NCBI GenBank assembly: GCA_002434915.1
Contig: DJLG01000010.1
Span: forward strand, 1 to 7,759
Source: Proteobacteria bacterium UBA6522
GTDB taxonomy: Bacteria; Pseudomonadota; Gammaproteobacteria; Steroidobacterales; Rariloculaceae
Direction: 5' to 3'
Length of the DNA: 7,759 bases
Part shown: one piece after another, positions 1-6,619 of the stretch
Layout: the number at the start of each line of letters is the position of its first letter
How positions within the stretch are numbered: position 1 is the first letter of the stretch
Notes under the pieces: generated by a model
What the model saw: the letters and a program-made list of their open reading frames with translations, nothing else
What the model was told of the DNA's origin: nothing
Database searches by the model: none
Translations under genes and position numbers: made by a program

Positions 1-444
1 ACCAAAGACTGCTCCAATCAATCCTAACGCAGGTCCACGACGTTCTTCAGGGAAAGTATCGCCAATTACTGCACTAGCAACTGGAAGAATCCCGCCGGCA
101 CCAAAGGCTTGAAGAACCCTTCCGATAAGTAGCATCTCAAAACTGGCAGATATAGCTACGACCAATGAACCTAGTCCAAATAATGCAATGTCAAAAAGAT
201 AAACATTACGGCGTCCGTATCGGTCTGAAAGCTTCGCCATTAACGGGGCACTTATTAGACCAGTTAGTATGTACGCACTAAAAACCCATGATAGAGCCCT
301 ACCACTAACTGCGAAGTCATTTTGGATTGCTGGCAAAGCTGGCCCAACAATTGCAATATCTAAAGCACTAATTAGAACTCCTGCAAAAAGAACAGCTAAC
401 AAAGCAGTATTTCCAGCATTCCGCTGATTTAAAGAGGAATTCAC
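1..444 (-). CDS. MFS transporter, N-terminal part (drug-efflux type), runs off left edge
   Basis: This is an inner-membrane secondary transporter of the major facilitator superfamily, probably a proton-driven exporter of small toxic compounds. Translating the minus strand gives 148 residues open to the window edge. Helix 1 (about residues 13-35) ends in LDIAIVGPALPAI, as in drug/H+ antiporters. Helix 2 (about 50-68) is followed by the MFS signature loop MAKLSDRYGRRNVY (69-82). Helix 3 follows, and helix 4 begins at LIGRVLQAFGAGG (106-118) with the conserved Arg109. The next loop has GDTFPEERRG, also family-typical. The chosen start is GTG at 444, seven bases after the tetR stop. An in-frame TTG at 459 overlaps the end of tetR and cannot be excluded. 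Neither start has a good ribosome site, so translation may be coupled to tetR. Substrate, and whether there are 12 or 14 helices, cannot be decided from this part. Confidence 0.9.
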   Translation of the reverse strand, partial: MNSSLNQRNAGNTALLAVLFAGVLISALDIAIVGPALPAIQNDFAVSGRALSWVFSAYILTGLISAPLMAKLSDRYGRRNVYLFDIALFGLGSLVVAISASFEMLLIGRVLQAFGAGGILPVASAVIGDTFPEERRGPALGLIGAVFG

Positions 445-451
445 AATAATT

Positions 452-1093
452 CTAGCCAAATCTCACTAACAAGGCTTTCATTCCATCAAGAAATAATTCA
501 TCCCTCGAAGGATGACCGTCATAAACCTTTAAAAGTGGAATGGCTGTTCTAGCTAATATACGTAAGGAATAATTAGCACTTCCATTACGCAGCAGATTAT
601 TTTTTTCTGCCTTCATTAGGACTGACATTAAAGCCTGATTGAGAACCTCATGCTGACCTTGAAAGTATTCAAAAGCACTTGCGTCCACCAACGGAATCAA
701 CATTAGTCCATCTTTATGTTCTAGCCAGAGGTCGAGATAAACTTTAAAAAGCGAGTTTAGCGCTAGTTCAGCTGGTAATTGCTCCAACTCCTTGACACTC
801 TGGGTGGCCTTCTTAAGCACTGGATTAATAATATCTTTTAATAGCTTGTTTTTATTAGGAAAAATATCATAGAAAGTAGCCCGAGAAACATCAGCCTCCT
901 CTAAAAGATCCTCTACGCTAACTGTGTCAATTCCTCGTGCAGAAAACTGCCTGGCACCAGCCTGTAATAGCGCCTCACGCATACGTAGCCTGCGTCGGGC
1001 AACTCTTCCACCGGATGCTCCAGATCCCCCAGATGATGATTCTTCTATGCAATTACTTGATTTCAAAAGGCTCATTTCATAAGCATATAGCAT
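452..1093 (-). CDS. TetR/AcrR-family transcriptional regulator
   Basis: This is a cytoplasmic DNA-binding repressor that most likely controls the MFS exporter directly downstream and possibly itself. The 213 residues fit the TetR length. The DNA-binding domain lies at about 36-85: helix 1 is ALLQAGARQFSARG, then TVSVEDLLEEADVSRATFYD (helix-turn-helix with the usual S-x-x-T-F-Y recognition helix) and IFPNKNKLL. The rest is an alpha-helical ligand domain with no family-specific marker I recognise. The N-terminus is unusual: a Ser/Gly-rich stretch (about 19-29) and then a basic arm, RVARRRLRMR (30-39), come before helix 1. Met7 (codon at 1073-1075) may be the true start, because a TATAAT hexamer overlaps the first ATG; neither ATG has a clear Shine-Dalgarno. 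The ligand is unknown. Confidence 0.92.
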   Translation of the reverse strand: MLYAYEMSLLKSSNCIEESSSGGSGASGGRVARRRLRMREALLQAGARQFSARGIDTVSVEDLLEEADVSRATFYDIFPNKNKLLKDIINPVLKKATQSVKELEQLPAELALNSLFKVYLDLWLEHKDGLMLIPLVDASAFEYFQGQHEVLNQALMSVLMKAEKNNLLRNGSANYSLRILARTAIPLLKVYDGHPSRDELFLDGMKALLVRFG

Positions 1094-1097
1094 TATA
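1092..1097 (-). promoter_or_regulatory. Candidate -10 box of tetR-MFS operon
   Basis: The minus strand reads TATAAT, a perfect consensus hexamer, overlapping the first possible tetR ATG (1093-1091). If it is used, transcription starts near 1085 and translation would begin at the second ATG (1075-1073) on a very short leader. No good -35 box lies at 16-18 bp, so the call rests on the -10 alone and the AT-rich composition makes chance matches likely. Confidence 0.35.
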
Positions 1098-1103
1098 TGT
1101 TTA

Positions 1104-1119
1104 CATACACATATGTATG
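1104..1119. promoter_or_regulatory. Imperfect dyad upstream of tetR, candidate operator
   Basis: CATAC (1104-1108) and GTATG (1115-1119) form inverted arms around a 6-bp centre, giving a 16-bp near-palindrome immediately upstream of the candidate -10 box. TetR regulators often bind short palindromes that overlap their own promoter, so this position suits an autoregulatory operator. That it binds this TetR is inference. Confidence 0.35.
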
Positions 1120-1120
1120 A

Positions 1121-1140
1121 CTATTAGTCGCTATTAATAG
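1121..1140. promoter_or_regulatory. CTATTA repeat and perfect 10-bp palindrome, candidate operator
   Basis: CTATTA at 1121-1126 recurs at 1131-1136, where it is part of CTATTAATAG (1131-1140), a perfect 10-bp palindrome. CTATTA at 1121-1126 also pairs with TAATAG at 1135-1140. The cluster lies about 30-50 bp upstream of tetR, adjoining the 16-bp dyad, and could be a second regulator site. The DNA is AT-rich, so chance remains possible. Confidence 0.3.
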
Positions 1141-1237
1141 ACCAAACATCTTATTCAATTGAAAAAATTAACAGTAGTAAGCGATATTCTCCAGCTTACC
1201 CCGGTTATAGATTCGTAGCTTACGTTCAATTAAGCAT

Positions 1238-1258
1238 TTAAAAGTGTCAAACTTTTAA
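1238..1258. promoter_or_regulatory. Perfect 8-bp inverted repeat with 5-bp spacer
   Basis: TTAAAAGT (1238-1245) and ACTTTTAA (1251-1258) are exact reverse complements separated by GTCAA. It is the longest perfect dyad in the divergent region, about 95 bp upstream of the barrel gene. It has no T-run after it on either strand, so it is not a standard terminator. A protein operator is more likely than an RNA hairpin, but this is inferred from symmetry alone. Confidence 0.4.
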
Positions 1259-1340
1259 TTCGTCTATACCTATGTTTACTGCACAATTAACTATCACCGT
1301 GTATTTATGAGCGATTGAGCCTTTCATAAGTTAAAGAAAA

Positions 1341-1345
1341 AGAGG
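1341..1345 (+). promoter_or_regulatory. Ribosome binding site fixing a TTG start
   Basis: AGAGG stands 8 nt before the TTG at 1354. An in-frame TAA at 1327-1329 closes the frame upstream and no ATG or GTG lies between. The TTG is therefore the only start that keeps the complete signal peptide. Confidence 0.75.
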
Positions 1346-1353
1346 CGCATAAT

Positions 1354-3609
1354 TTGAATCAAAATTTATCAATAAAGCGATCCTTAACCCAGATTACAAC
1401 TTACTTACTGCTCAGCCTGTCATTTAATATTTCAACTGCACAGAATGCGGCACAACCTGGCGCAAGTATTAAGAGTCTTAATATAAGCCGTCTCAATATA
1501 GCTCCCGATATCGATGGCTTATTAGATGAACCTATCTGGAACCAAGCCACGCAAATAAACGATATGCATCAGGTAGAACCAACAGAATACATTGAACCAT
1601 CCCAAGAAACTTATATATATATCTACTACGATGATGAAGCTTTATATGTAGGTGCTCGCCTTATGGATTCTAATCCGGAAGCAATGGTTTCTAATGTCCT
1701 TAGACAGGGAGAAGCCTTTTGGAGTGATGAGCTGTTTGCGGTGATTATTGATACATTCAATGACAAAAGAAATGGGTATAGATTTCAGGTAAATCCTAAC
1801 GGACTCAGAATGGAGGGAATTTTTGTCAACACCACTAATACAGACATGAATTGGAATGGGATTTGGCAAGCAGCAGCTACTACTAACAACGATGGTTGGA
1901 GTGCAGAAATGCTAATTCCATTCAAAACCCTTTCCTTTGATCCTAACAATGATACCTGGGGCATTAATTTTGAACGAGATATTAGTCGGGGTGAAGAAGG
2001 AATTGCATGGGTATCTCGAAACCAAACAACCAATCCAAGTATTGCAGGGATTGCCGTAGGTTTTGAAGATCTTCAACTTGGGCGTGGTTTAGATGTCGTG
2101 CCGTCGGTGGTGCTAAATACCCAAAAAACCCACGCTAGCCCCGGAGCAAATAACGACGATACTGCCCCCTCACTCGACATCTATTACAAAATAACGCCAT
2201 CGTTAAATTCAGCGCTTACCTTTAATACCGATTTTTCGGCGACAGAAGTAGATGATCGACAGGTTGAGCTCACTCGCTTCAATCTTTTCTTTCCTGAAAA
2301 ACGAGATTTTTTTCTTCGAGATTCAGATATTTTTCAATTTGGCCGAATCGGTAGTCTAGATGGTTATAGTGCTGGGCAAAATGACACTTTTTCACGCCCA
2401 GACCTTCAGAGCGCCCAACCCTTCTTCTCGCGACGTATTGGACTTAGTGCAAATGGTCAACCTGTTGATCTCGACATAGGGGGAAAACTGGCTGGACGTG
2501 TCGGAGGCTGGAACCTGGGAGCCTTAGCTATCCAGCAAGCCGAGCATGGAGATGTAACAGCCACAGATATTTTTGTTGGCCGTGCCGCTATGAACATACT
2601 AGAAGAATCTACCATTGGCATGATAGTCACTGATGGTGACCCACGTTCAAATAAAGATAACTCCCTTATTGGCGCCGATTTTCGCTATGCCAATACACGC
2701 TTAGCAGGAGGACGTGCACTAGAAGCAGACCTTTGGTATCAACAGTCAAATACAGATGGAATTGATGAAAAGGATAGAGCGTACGGTTTTCGGCTTCGAG
2801 CCCCAAACTCAACAGGTTTTCGTGGACAAATAGGCTTCAAGGAAATTGAAGAAAATTTTTTTCCTGCATTAGGCTATGTCAATCGATCAGGCGTCAGAGA
2901 TCAAACTTTTAAACTAGGCTATACGAAACGACCACCTGGAGGTCGATATACGGCAATATACTCTGGCATAGATGCTCAGCGAATCGAGCTAATCACTGGA
3001 GGATTACAGACACAAGTAGTCACTCTTAGGGCGCTTGAGATAGATAGCTCAGCCCGAACCCGAGGGTACCTTTATTTTCATGCAACTCAAGAAGCGCTTA
3101 CAGAGACATATAAAATTTGGGAAAGAGGGCTTGAATCAGTCGTAATCCCTACAGGCAATTACTCTTTTAATGAAACTGAGCTCCAACTTCAAAGCGATCA
3201 CACTAAAACATTTTGGGGCAGCATCAACTACAAATCGGGAGATTTTTATGATGGTGAACGCGAACGTAGCAGCATTGGTTTGGGATGGCGGCCATCAATA
3301 CGATTCCGAACAACTCTTAATTACACACTGAATGATGTCAAACTACCTCATGGTGATTTTACTACTCGGCTCGTACAACTAAGAAGCGATGTAATTTTCT
3401 CCTCAACACTTTCTTGGGTAACCCTCCTTCAGTACGATGATATAAGTGAAACCATGGGTATCAATGCAAGATTACACTGGATACCTGAAGCAGGCAGAGA
3501 AGCATACATAGTGCTAAATCATAACTTACAAGATTTTGACAGAGATAATAGATATAGCTCCGTTTCGGCTGACTTAGCCTTAAAATTAAACTATACGTTT
3601 CGATTCTGA
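1354..3609 (+). CDS. Outer-membrane protein: CBM9-like domain plus DUF5916-type beta-barrel
   Basis: This is a predicted exported outer-membrane protein of 751 residues, started at TTG. Residues 1-29 form a signal peptide: Lys8 and Arg9, hydrophobic TYLLLSLSF, and a likely cut after STA. Residues about 45-225 resemble the CBM9-type domain found in these proteins: APDIDGLLDEPIW (50-62), a YDDEALYVG strand (92-100), FRFQV-type GYRFQVNPNG (141-150), and GWSAEMLIPFKTLSF (181-195). From about 245 the DUF5916 barrel follows, with its hallmark TDFSATEVDDRQVELTRFN and FFPEKRDFFL (312-321). The chain ends in LKLNYTFRF; the terminal Phe and alternating pattern are typical of proteins inserted by the BAM complex. 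Substrate and function are unknown for the family; glycan or lipid handling is speculation. It is divergent from tetR, so the two may share control. Length is normal and no break is seen. Confidence 0.88.
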   Translation: MNQNLSIKRSLTQITTYLLLSLSFNISTAQNAAQPGASIKSLNISRLNIAPDIDGLLDEPIWNQATQINDMHQVEPTEYIEPSQETYIYIYYDDEALYVGARLMDSNPEAMVSNVLRQGEAFWSDELFAVIIDTFNDKRNGYRFQVNPNGLRMEGIFVNTTNTDMNWNGIWQAAATTNNDGWSAEMLIPFKTLSFDPNNDTWGINFERDISRGEEGIAWVSRNQTTNPSIAGIAVGFEDLQLGRGLDVVPSVVLNTQKTHASPGANNDDTAPSLDIYYKITPSLNSALTFNTDFSATEVDDRQVELTRFNLFFPEKRDFFLRDSDIFQFGRIGSLDGYSAGQNDTFSRPDLQSAQPFFSRRIGLSANGQPVDLDIGGKLAGRVGGWNLGALAIQQAEHGDVTATDIFVGRAAMNILEESTIGMIVTDGDPRSNKDNSLIGADFRYANTRLAGGRALEADLWYQQSNTDGIDEKDRAYGFRLRAPNSTGFRGQIGFKEIEENFFPALGYVNRSGVRDQTFKLGYTKRPPGGRYTAIYSGIDAQRIELITGGLQTQVVTLRALEIDSSARTRGYLYFHATQEALTETYKIWERGLESVVIPTGNYSFNETELQLQSDHTKTFWGSINYKSGDFYDGERERSSIGLGWRPSIRFRTTLNYTLNDVKLPHGDFTTRLVQLRSDVIFSSTLSWVTLLQYDDISETMGINARLHWIPEAGREAYIVLNHNLQDFDRDNRYSSVSADLALKLNYTFRF

Positions 3610-3625
3610 TATGACTGGCATATGC

Positions 3626-3648
3626 TGATAGAAACTGGTTTACTATCA
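3626..3648 (+). other. Hairpin between barrel gene and small SEC-C gene
   Basis: TGATAG (3626-3631) pairs with CTATCA (3643-3648). With one bulged A the stem extends through AAA/TTT to a CTGG loop. It lacks a T-run, so it is a poor intrinsic terminator; it may instead protect an mRNA end or partly separate the two genes. The gap between the genes is only 67 nt, and no convincing promoter was found in it, so co-transcription is possible. Confidence 0.35.
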
Positions 3649-3676
3649 AATATCATAGTTTAGGAAGCAACTAGTT

Positions 3677-3919
3677 ATGGCGACTATAGGACGTAATCAG
3701 TCTTGTCCATGCGGCAGCAAAAAAAAATATAAAAAGTGTTGTTTTTTAAAGCGAGACAATATGTCTATTGGCATGCGTATTGTTGTTGGTGTAGTAGCAA
3801 CAATACTAACAGGCGGACTAATCGTTTTTCTTACTTCTGTTGATGAATACGACCCCGGCGCATCATCATCCGCTACTGCTGGTCGTGTATGGTCAGAGGA
3901 ACATCAACACTGGCATTAG
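3677..3919 (+). CDS. Small SEC-C zinc-motif protein with one membrane helix
   Basis: This 80-residue protein has three visible parts. Residues 4-22 carry the SEC-C motif: GRNQ followed by CPCGSKKKYKKCC, whose four cysteines (10, 12, 21, 22) match the zinc site at the SecA C-terminus that in SecA binds SecB. Residues about 32-54 (GMRIVVGVVATILTGGLIVFL) form a single membrane helix. The short outer tail ends GRVWSEEHQHWH, rich in His and Trp, which could bind metal. ATG at 3677 follows AGGAA by 10 nt. By the positive-inside rule the zinc motif with its many lysines should lie in the cytoplasm. The SEC-C knuckle is shared by many unrelated proteins, so a role in secretion is not implied. The function is unknown. 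Its stop lies 8 bp from the convergent permease stop. Confidence 0.85.
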   Translation: MATIGRNQSCPCGSKKKYKKCCFLKRDNMSIGMRIVVGVVATILTGGLIVFLTSVDEYDPGASSSATAGRVWSEEHQHWH

Positions 3920-3927
3920 AGCTAGGA

Positions 3928-6423
3928 TCAAATACTTCTAAGAGTTGAAACAGGCGGTTCACTAACAACTGAACGTGTGGCTAGTGTGCCGCTTACACCT
4001 ACAACTACCGCTCCAATTAGAAGGCCATACAGACCAAGCAATGGTCCTGGCAGGTATACAAGATCGAAAAACTCTCGGGAGAGAAATATACCCAAGGCGC
4101 CAGCACTAGTTGCGGCTAAAATTCCAGCAATTACCCCAAGAGCAACGAATTCAGCTGCTACCCCCTGAAGAATTACCTTTCTACCAGCACCTAATGTTCT
4201 TAACACAGCACTTTCATACATTCGCTCATCACGAGTTGACTGAATAGCTGCTAACAAGACCATCACACCAGCTGCAAGTGTAAAAAGAAACACATACTGA
4301 ACAGCTAGTGCTGCACTACCCATTGCTCTTTTTACCTGATCTAGAACAGCATCAATATCAATTACGGAAACCCCAGGCATTGCCGATGCTAAGCTAAGAG
4401 CTGTAGCTCTTTTTTCTGGTTCGAGATAAAAGCTTGTTATATATGTATGTGCAAATCCTTCCATCAACCCAGGATTAACTACCATAAAGAAATTTGGGCT
4501 AAAGGAGTCCCAATTAATACGTCTTGTACTAGTAATACGAGCCGTTACGCTTTCACCAGCAACTGAAAAGGTAAGCCGATCACCAAGCAACAATCCCATG
4601 TCTTCTAGCTCTTCCCATTCAAGTGATAGCTGTGGCTCGCTAGTTGATTCATCCCACCACTCTCCGTCTACAAGCTCATTATCTGGATTTAATGTAGCTG
4701 ACCAAGAAACGTTGAGATCATCGTTTAACTCTTCTTCAGCTGCCTCATCTTTAGCTTCATATTGAGATAGCGGCACTCCATTTACATGACTAATACGTGC
4801 CCGGACTAAAGGAGCAAATACAGGGCTTTCAATCCCATTCTCCATTAGCACACGCTCAAAGGTCTCACGTTCGTTCGGTTGAATATTTATTGCAAAATGG
4901 TTTGGAGCGGCTTCGGGAAGAGTTGATTGCCATTCCGTCATTAACTCAGTACGAACAATAGTAAGAAGAAGCAATACCGTTAAGCCAACGCCAAAAGCAA
5001 CAATTTGAATGCTGCTCTCTTTTCCTCTACGCGCAACATTTGCAATACCATAACGCCATGCAATACCTACACTGCCACGAAAACGTTGAGCTCCAGAAAC
5101 CAACAAGTACCCAGAAAAATATAATGCAGCTAATGTCCCAAGAGTTCCTAGAAATAGATAACCAATCAACCGAATATCACGGAAAAGCCAGCAAAGCATA
5201 ACCACCACGGTTGCCATTGCAGTTCCATAAACCAGCATATAACTCATTGGAGGTATTTCTAAATCATTACGTAAGACACGCACTGGAGGAACATTTTTGA
5301 GTTGCAGTAAAGGAGGTAATGCGAACCCAAAAGCCACAGTCAATGCTGTAATTGGTCCCATAAAAAAACTACTAATTACAGGATTAGGAAGTTCTGCTTC
5401 AACTAAACCATCAAGCAAAAATGTTAATCCATGCTGAGCTAGGAACCCTACTAGGCTCCCTAGAATGGCAGCAATAATAGTTAGAATCATAAATTGAGCA
5501 AGAATAAGATTGAGAACATCTGAGTGCTGAGCACCTAAGCATTTCATCAAGGCCACATCATCCAAATGCCGAACCAGATATCTCCTTGCAGACATAGCCA
5601 CCGCAACTCCACCAAGAAGCACGCTGACCAAAGCAGATAATGTCAAAAAACGTTCCGCTTGAGTAATTGATGATCGAACCTCTGGTCGACCATCACTTAT
5701 GTCATCAAGTGACTCATCTGGTCCCATTAACTCTTCAAGAACCCCACGAAAAGAATTTACTTCCCTTTGGTTCCCAGCGAAAAGCAATTCATATTCCACT
5801 CTACTACCGGGCTGAATAAGCCCGGTTTTTTCAATGTCACTAATATTTAATAAAAGGGTTGGCGCAAGCTCCATTAACCTCCAGCCCTCATCTGGACGAA
5901 ACTCTAATGTTTTACTCACGCGCAAAGCCAGATCTCCAACTTGCACTGTATCGCCAACCATAAGATTGAGACGTACTAAAAGTGACGGTTCAGCCCATAC
6001 TTCACCGGGAAGAGGAATACCTGATGCAACATAAGGAACATCAGCTAATTGATCCGCAATACGAACCTCCCCTCTTAATGGATAACCAGCTGAAACACCA
6101 CGAATATCGGAAAGAGAACTTAAATCTCCAGCTAATACAACACTTCTAAATTGAATGACTTCAGCAGTACTTAAGCTGAGTTCATTAGCTTGATCTTCAT
6201 ATTGCTCAGGCAATGGGTAGCTTGACTCAAGCCTTAAGTCAGCAGCTAGCATCTCTCCTGCTTGCTGTGTCACAGCCTGCATCACGCGATCAGTAAATAA
6301 CCCAACGGCACTCATTGCTGCCACCGAGACAATTAATGCACCTAAAAGAACGCCAGTCTCCCCACCTTTCCAATCGCGCAGAAAAAGACGAATTGCTAGA
6401 CCCCATTGAGTTCGATTTTTCAT
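3928..6423 (-). CDS. YbbP-family ABC transporter permease (FtsX/LolC fold)
   Basis: This is the 831-residue inner-membrane permease of an ABC system of the MacB/LolC type, close in length and layout to E. coli YbbP, so a duplicated FtsX architecture. Ten hydrophobic segments are visible at about 24-44, 260-280, 305-330, 352-375, 396-414, 418-440, 470-490, 708-728, 753-783 and 793-815. Large periplasmic domains lie at about 45-258 and 495-705. The two FtsX coupling regions show as VALMKCLGAQHSDVLNLILAQF-like (290-311) and SAVLRTLGAGRKVILQGVAAEF-like (738-759) sequences. The second periplasmic domain has the family-like DNELVDGEWW (581-590). YbbP normally works with the ATPase YbbA, often beside the tesA esterase; neither is here, so the ATPase must be encoded elsewhere. 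Such proteins are thought to use ATP for mechanical work in the envelope rather than classic transport. No Shine-Dalgarno precedes ATG 6423, but the N-terminus looks right for the family. Confidence 0.9.
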   Translation of the reverse strand: MKNRTQWGLAIRLFLRDWKGGETGVLLGALIVSVAAMSAVGLFTDRVMQAVTQQAGEMLAADLRLESSYPLPEQYEDQANELSLSTAEVIQFRSVVLAGDLSSLSDIRGVSAGYPLRGEVRIADQLADVPYVASGIPLPGEVWAEPSLLVRLNLMVGDTVQVGDLALRVSKTLEFRPDEGWRLMELAPTLLLNISDIEKTGLIQPGSRVEYELLFAGNQREVNSFRGVLEELMGPDESLDDISDGRPEVRSSITQAERFLTLSALVSVLLGGVAVAMSARRYLVRHLDDVALMKCLGAQHSDVLNLILAQFMILTIIAAILGSLVGFLAQHGLTFLLDGLVEAELPNPVISSFFMGPITALTVAFGFALPPLLQLKNVPPVRVLRNDLEIPPMSYMLVYGTAMATVVVMLCWLFRDIRLIGYLFLGTLGTLAALYFSGYLLVSGAQRFRGSVGIAWRYGIANVARRGKESSIQIVAFGVGLTVLLLLTIVRTELMTEWQSTLPEAAPNHFAINIQPNERETFERVLMENGIESPVFAPLVRARISHVNGVPLSQYEAKDEAAEEELNDDLNVSWSATLNPDNELVDGEWWDESTSEPQLSLEWEELEDMGLLLGDRLTFSVAGESVTARITSTRRINWDSFSPNFFMVVNPGLMEGFAHTYITSFYLEPEKRATALSLASAMPGVSVIDIDAVLDQVKRAMGSAALAVQYVFLFTLAAGVMVLLAAIQSTRDERMYESAVLRTLGAGRKVILQGVAAEFVALGVIAGILAATSAGALGIFLSREFFDLVYLPGPLLGLYGLLIGAVVVGVSGTLATRSVVSEPPVSTLRSI

Positions 6424-6619
6424 ATAAATTTATGGTGATTTACAGACTGAGAACATCATAATACGTTGTGATTAAGGTGATTTGCCTAACCACATACTTT
6501 AAATATTATTTAAGTTATAGCGGACTTTGACATATTGGCAGTAGACTGATGTGTAGAATACGGTATCTTATACAAAACTTGACTAATAGCGTTCTTTTAA
6601 ACGCCTAGGAGACATAATC
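6424..6619. promoter_or_regulatory. Divergent promoter region between permease and cytochrome genes
   Basis: No gene lies in these 196 bp. GGTGATTT occurs exactly twice (6434-6441 and 6476-6483), 42 bp apart, with a third partial GTGATT at 6468-6473. An AT-rich near-dyad, ACTTTAAAT (6496-6504) and ATTTAAGT (6508-6515), pairs if one T is bulged. On the minus strand TATTAT (6463-6458) could be the permease -10 box, 35 nt before its ATG. TTGACA at 6527-6532 points toward the cytochrome gene but lacks a -10 at usual distance. A short GCGTT/AACGC hairpin (6589-6604) sits just before the cytochrome ribosome site. Confidence 0.4.
6607..6611 (+). promoter_or_regulatory. Ribosome binding site fixing a GTG start
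   Basis: AGGAG stands 8 nt before GTG 6620. This is the strongest Shine-Dalgarno in the window and supports GTG as the start, directly in front of a clean signal peptide. The weak GCGTT/AACGC hairpin (6589-6604) ends two bases before it and could modulate access. Confidence 0.8.

Larger units (their letters stand above)
1141..1353. other. Rest of divergent intergenic region tetR / barrel gene
   Basis: No gene is visible here. It holds GTAAGC (1177-1182) facing GCTTAC (1194-1199), with AGCTTAC occurring at 1193-1199 and again at 1217-1223, and a stronger dyad at 1238-1258 listed separately. TTGAAA (1159-1164) with GATATT (1183-1188) at 18-bp spacing is a possible weak plus-strand promoter for the barrel gene, which would give a leader of about 160 nt. 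No riboswitch or small RNA could be recognised. Confidence 0.4.

Noticed and set aside
937..1137. Plus-strand 66-residue open frame opposite tetR
   Set aside because: It lies antisense to a clear TetR gene and has no recognisable domain or ribosome site.
1642..2033. Two overlapping minus-strand open frames inside the barrel gene
   Set aside because: They are antisense to well-supported CBM9-like domain coding sequence and have no domain of their own.
3617..3624. GCATATGC palindrome after the barrel gene
   Set aside because: It is only 8 bp, with no loop, and is expected by chance in AT-rich DNA.
3461..3649. Minus-strand 62-residue open frame over the end of the barrel gene
   Set aside because: It overlaps the conserved C-terminal barrel strands and shows no protein-like features or ribosome site.
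3977..4168. Plus-strand open frame opposite the permease C-terminus
   Set aside because: Its Pro/Thr/Ala-rich composition is what the complement of membrane-helix codons gives; it is a shadow.
4546..4760. Acidic stretch in the permease as a foreign insertion
   Set aside because: The DNELVDGEWW segment and flanking acidic residues fit the second periplasmic domain of YbbP proteins, so it is family-typical.
5834..6034. Plus-strand open frame opposite the permease N-terminal domain
   Set aside because: It is antisense to conserved permease sequence, with no start signal or domain.
6527..6559. Perfect TTGACA with TAGAAT as a promoter for the cytochrome gene
   Set aside because: The spacer is 21 bp, outside the usual 15-19, and no better -10 hexamer lies at proper distance.
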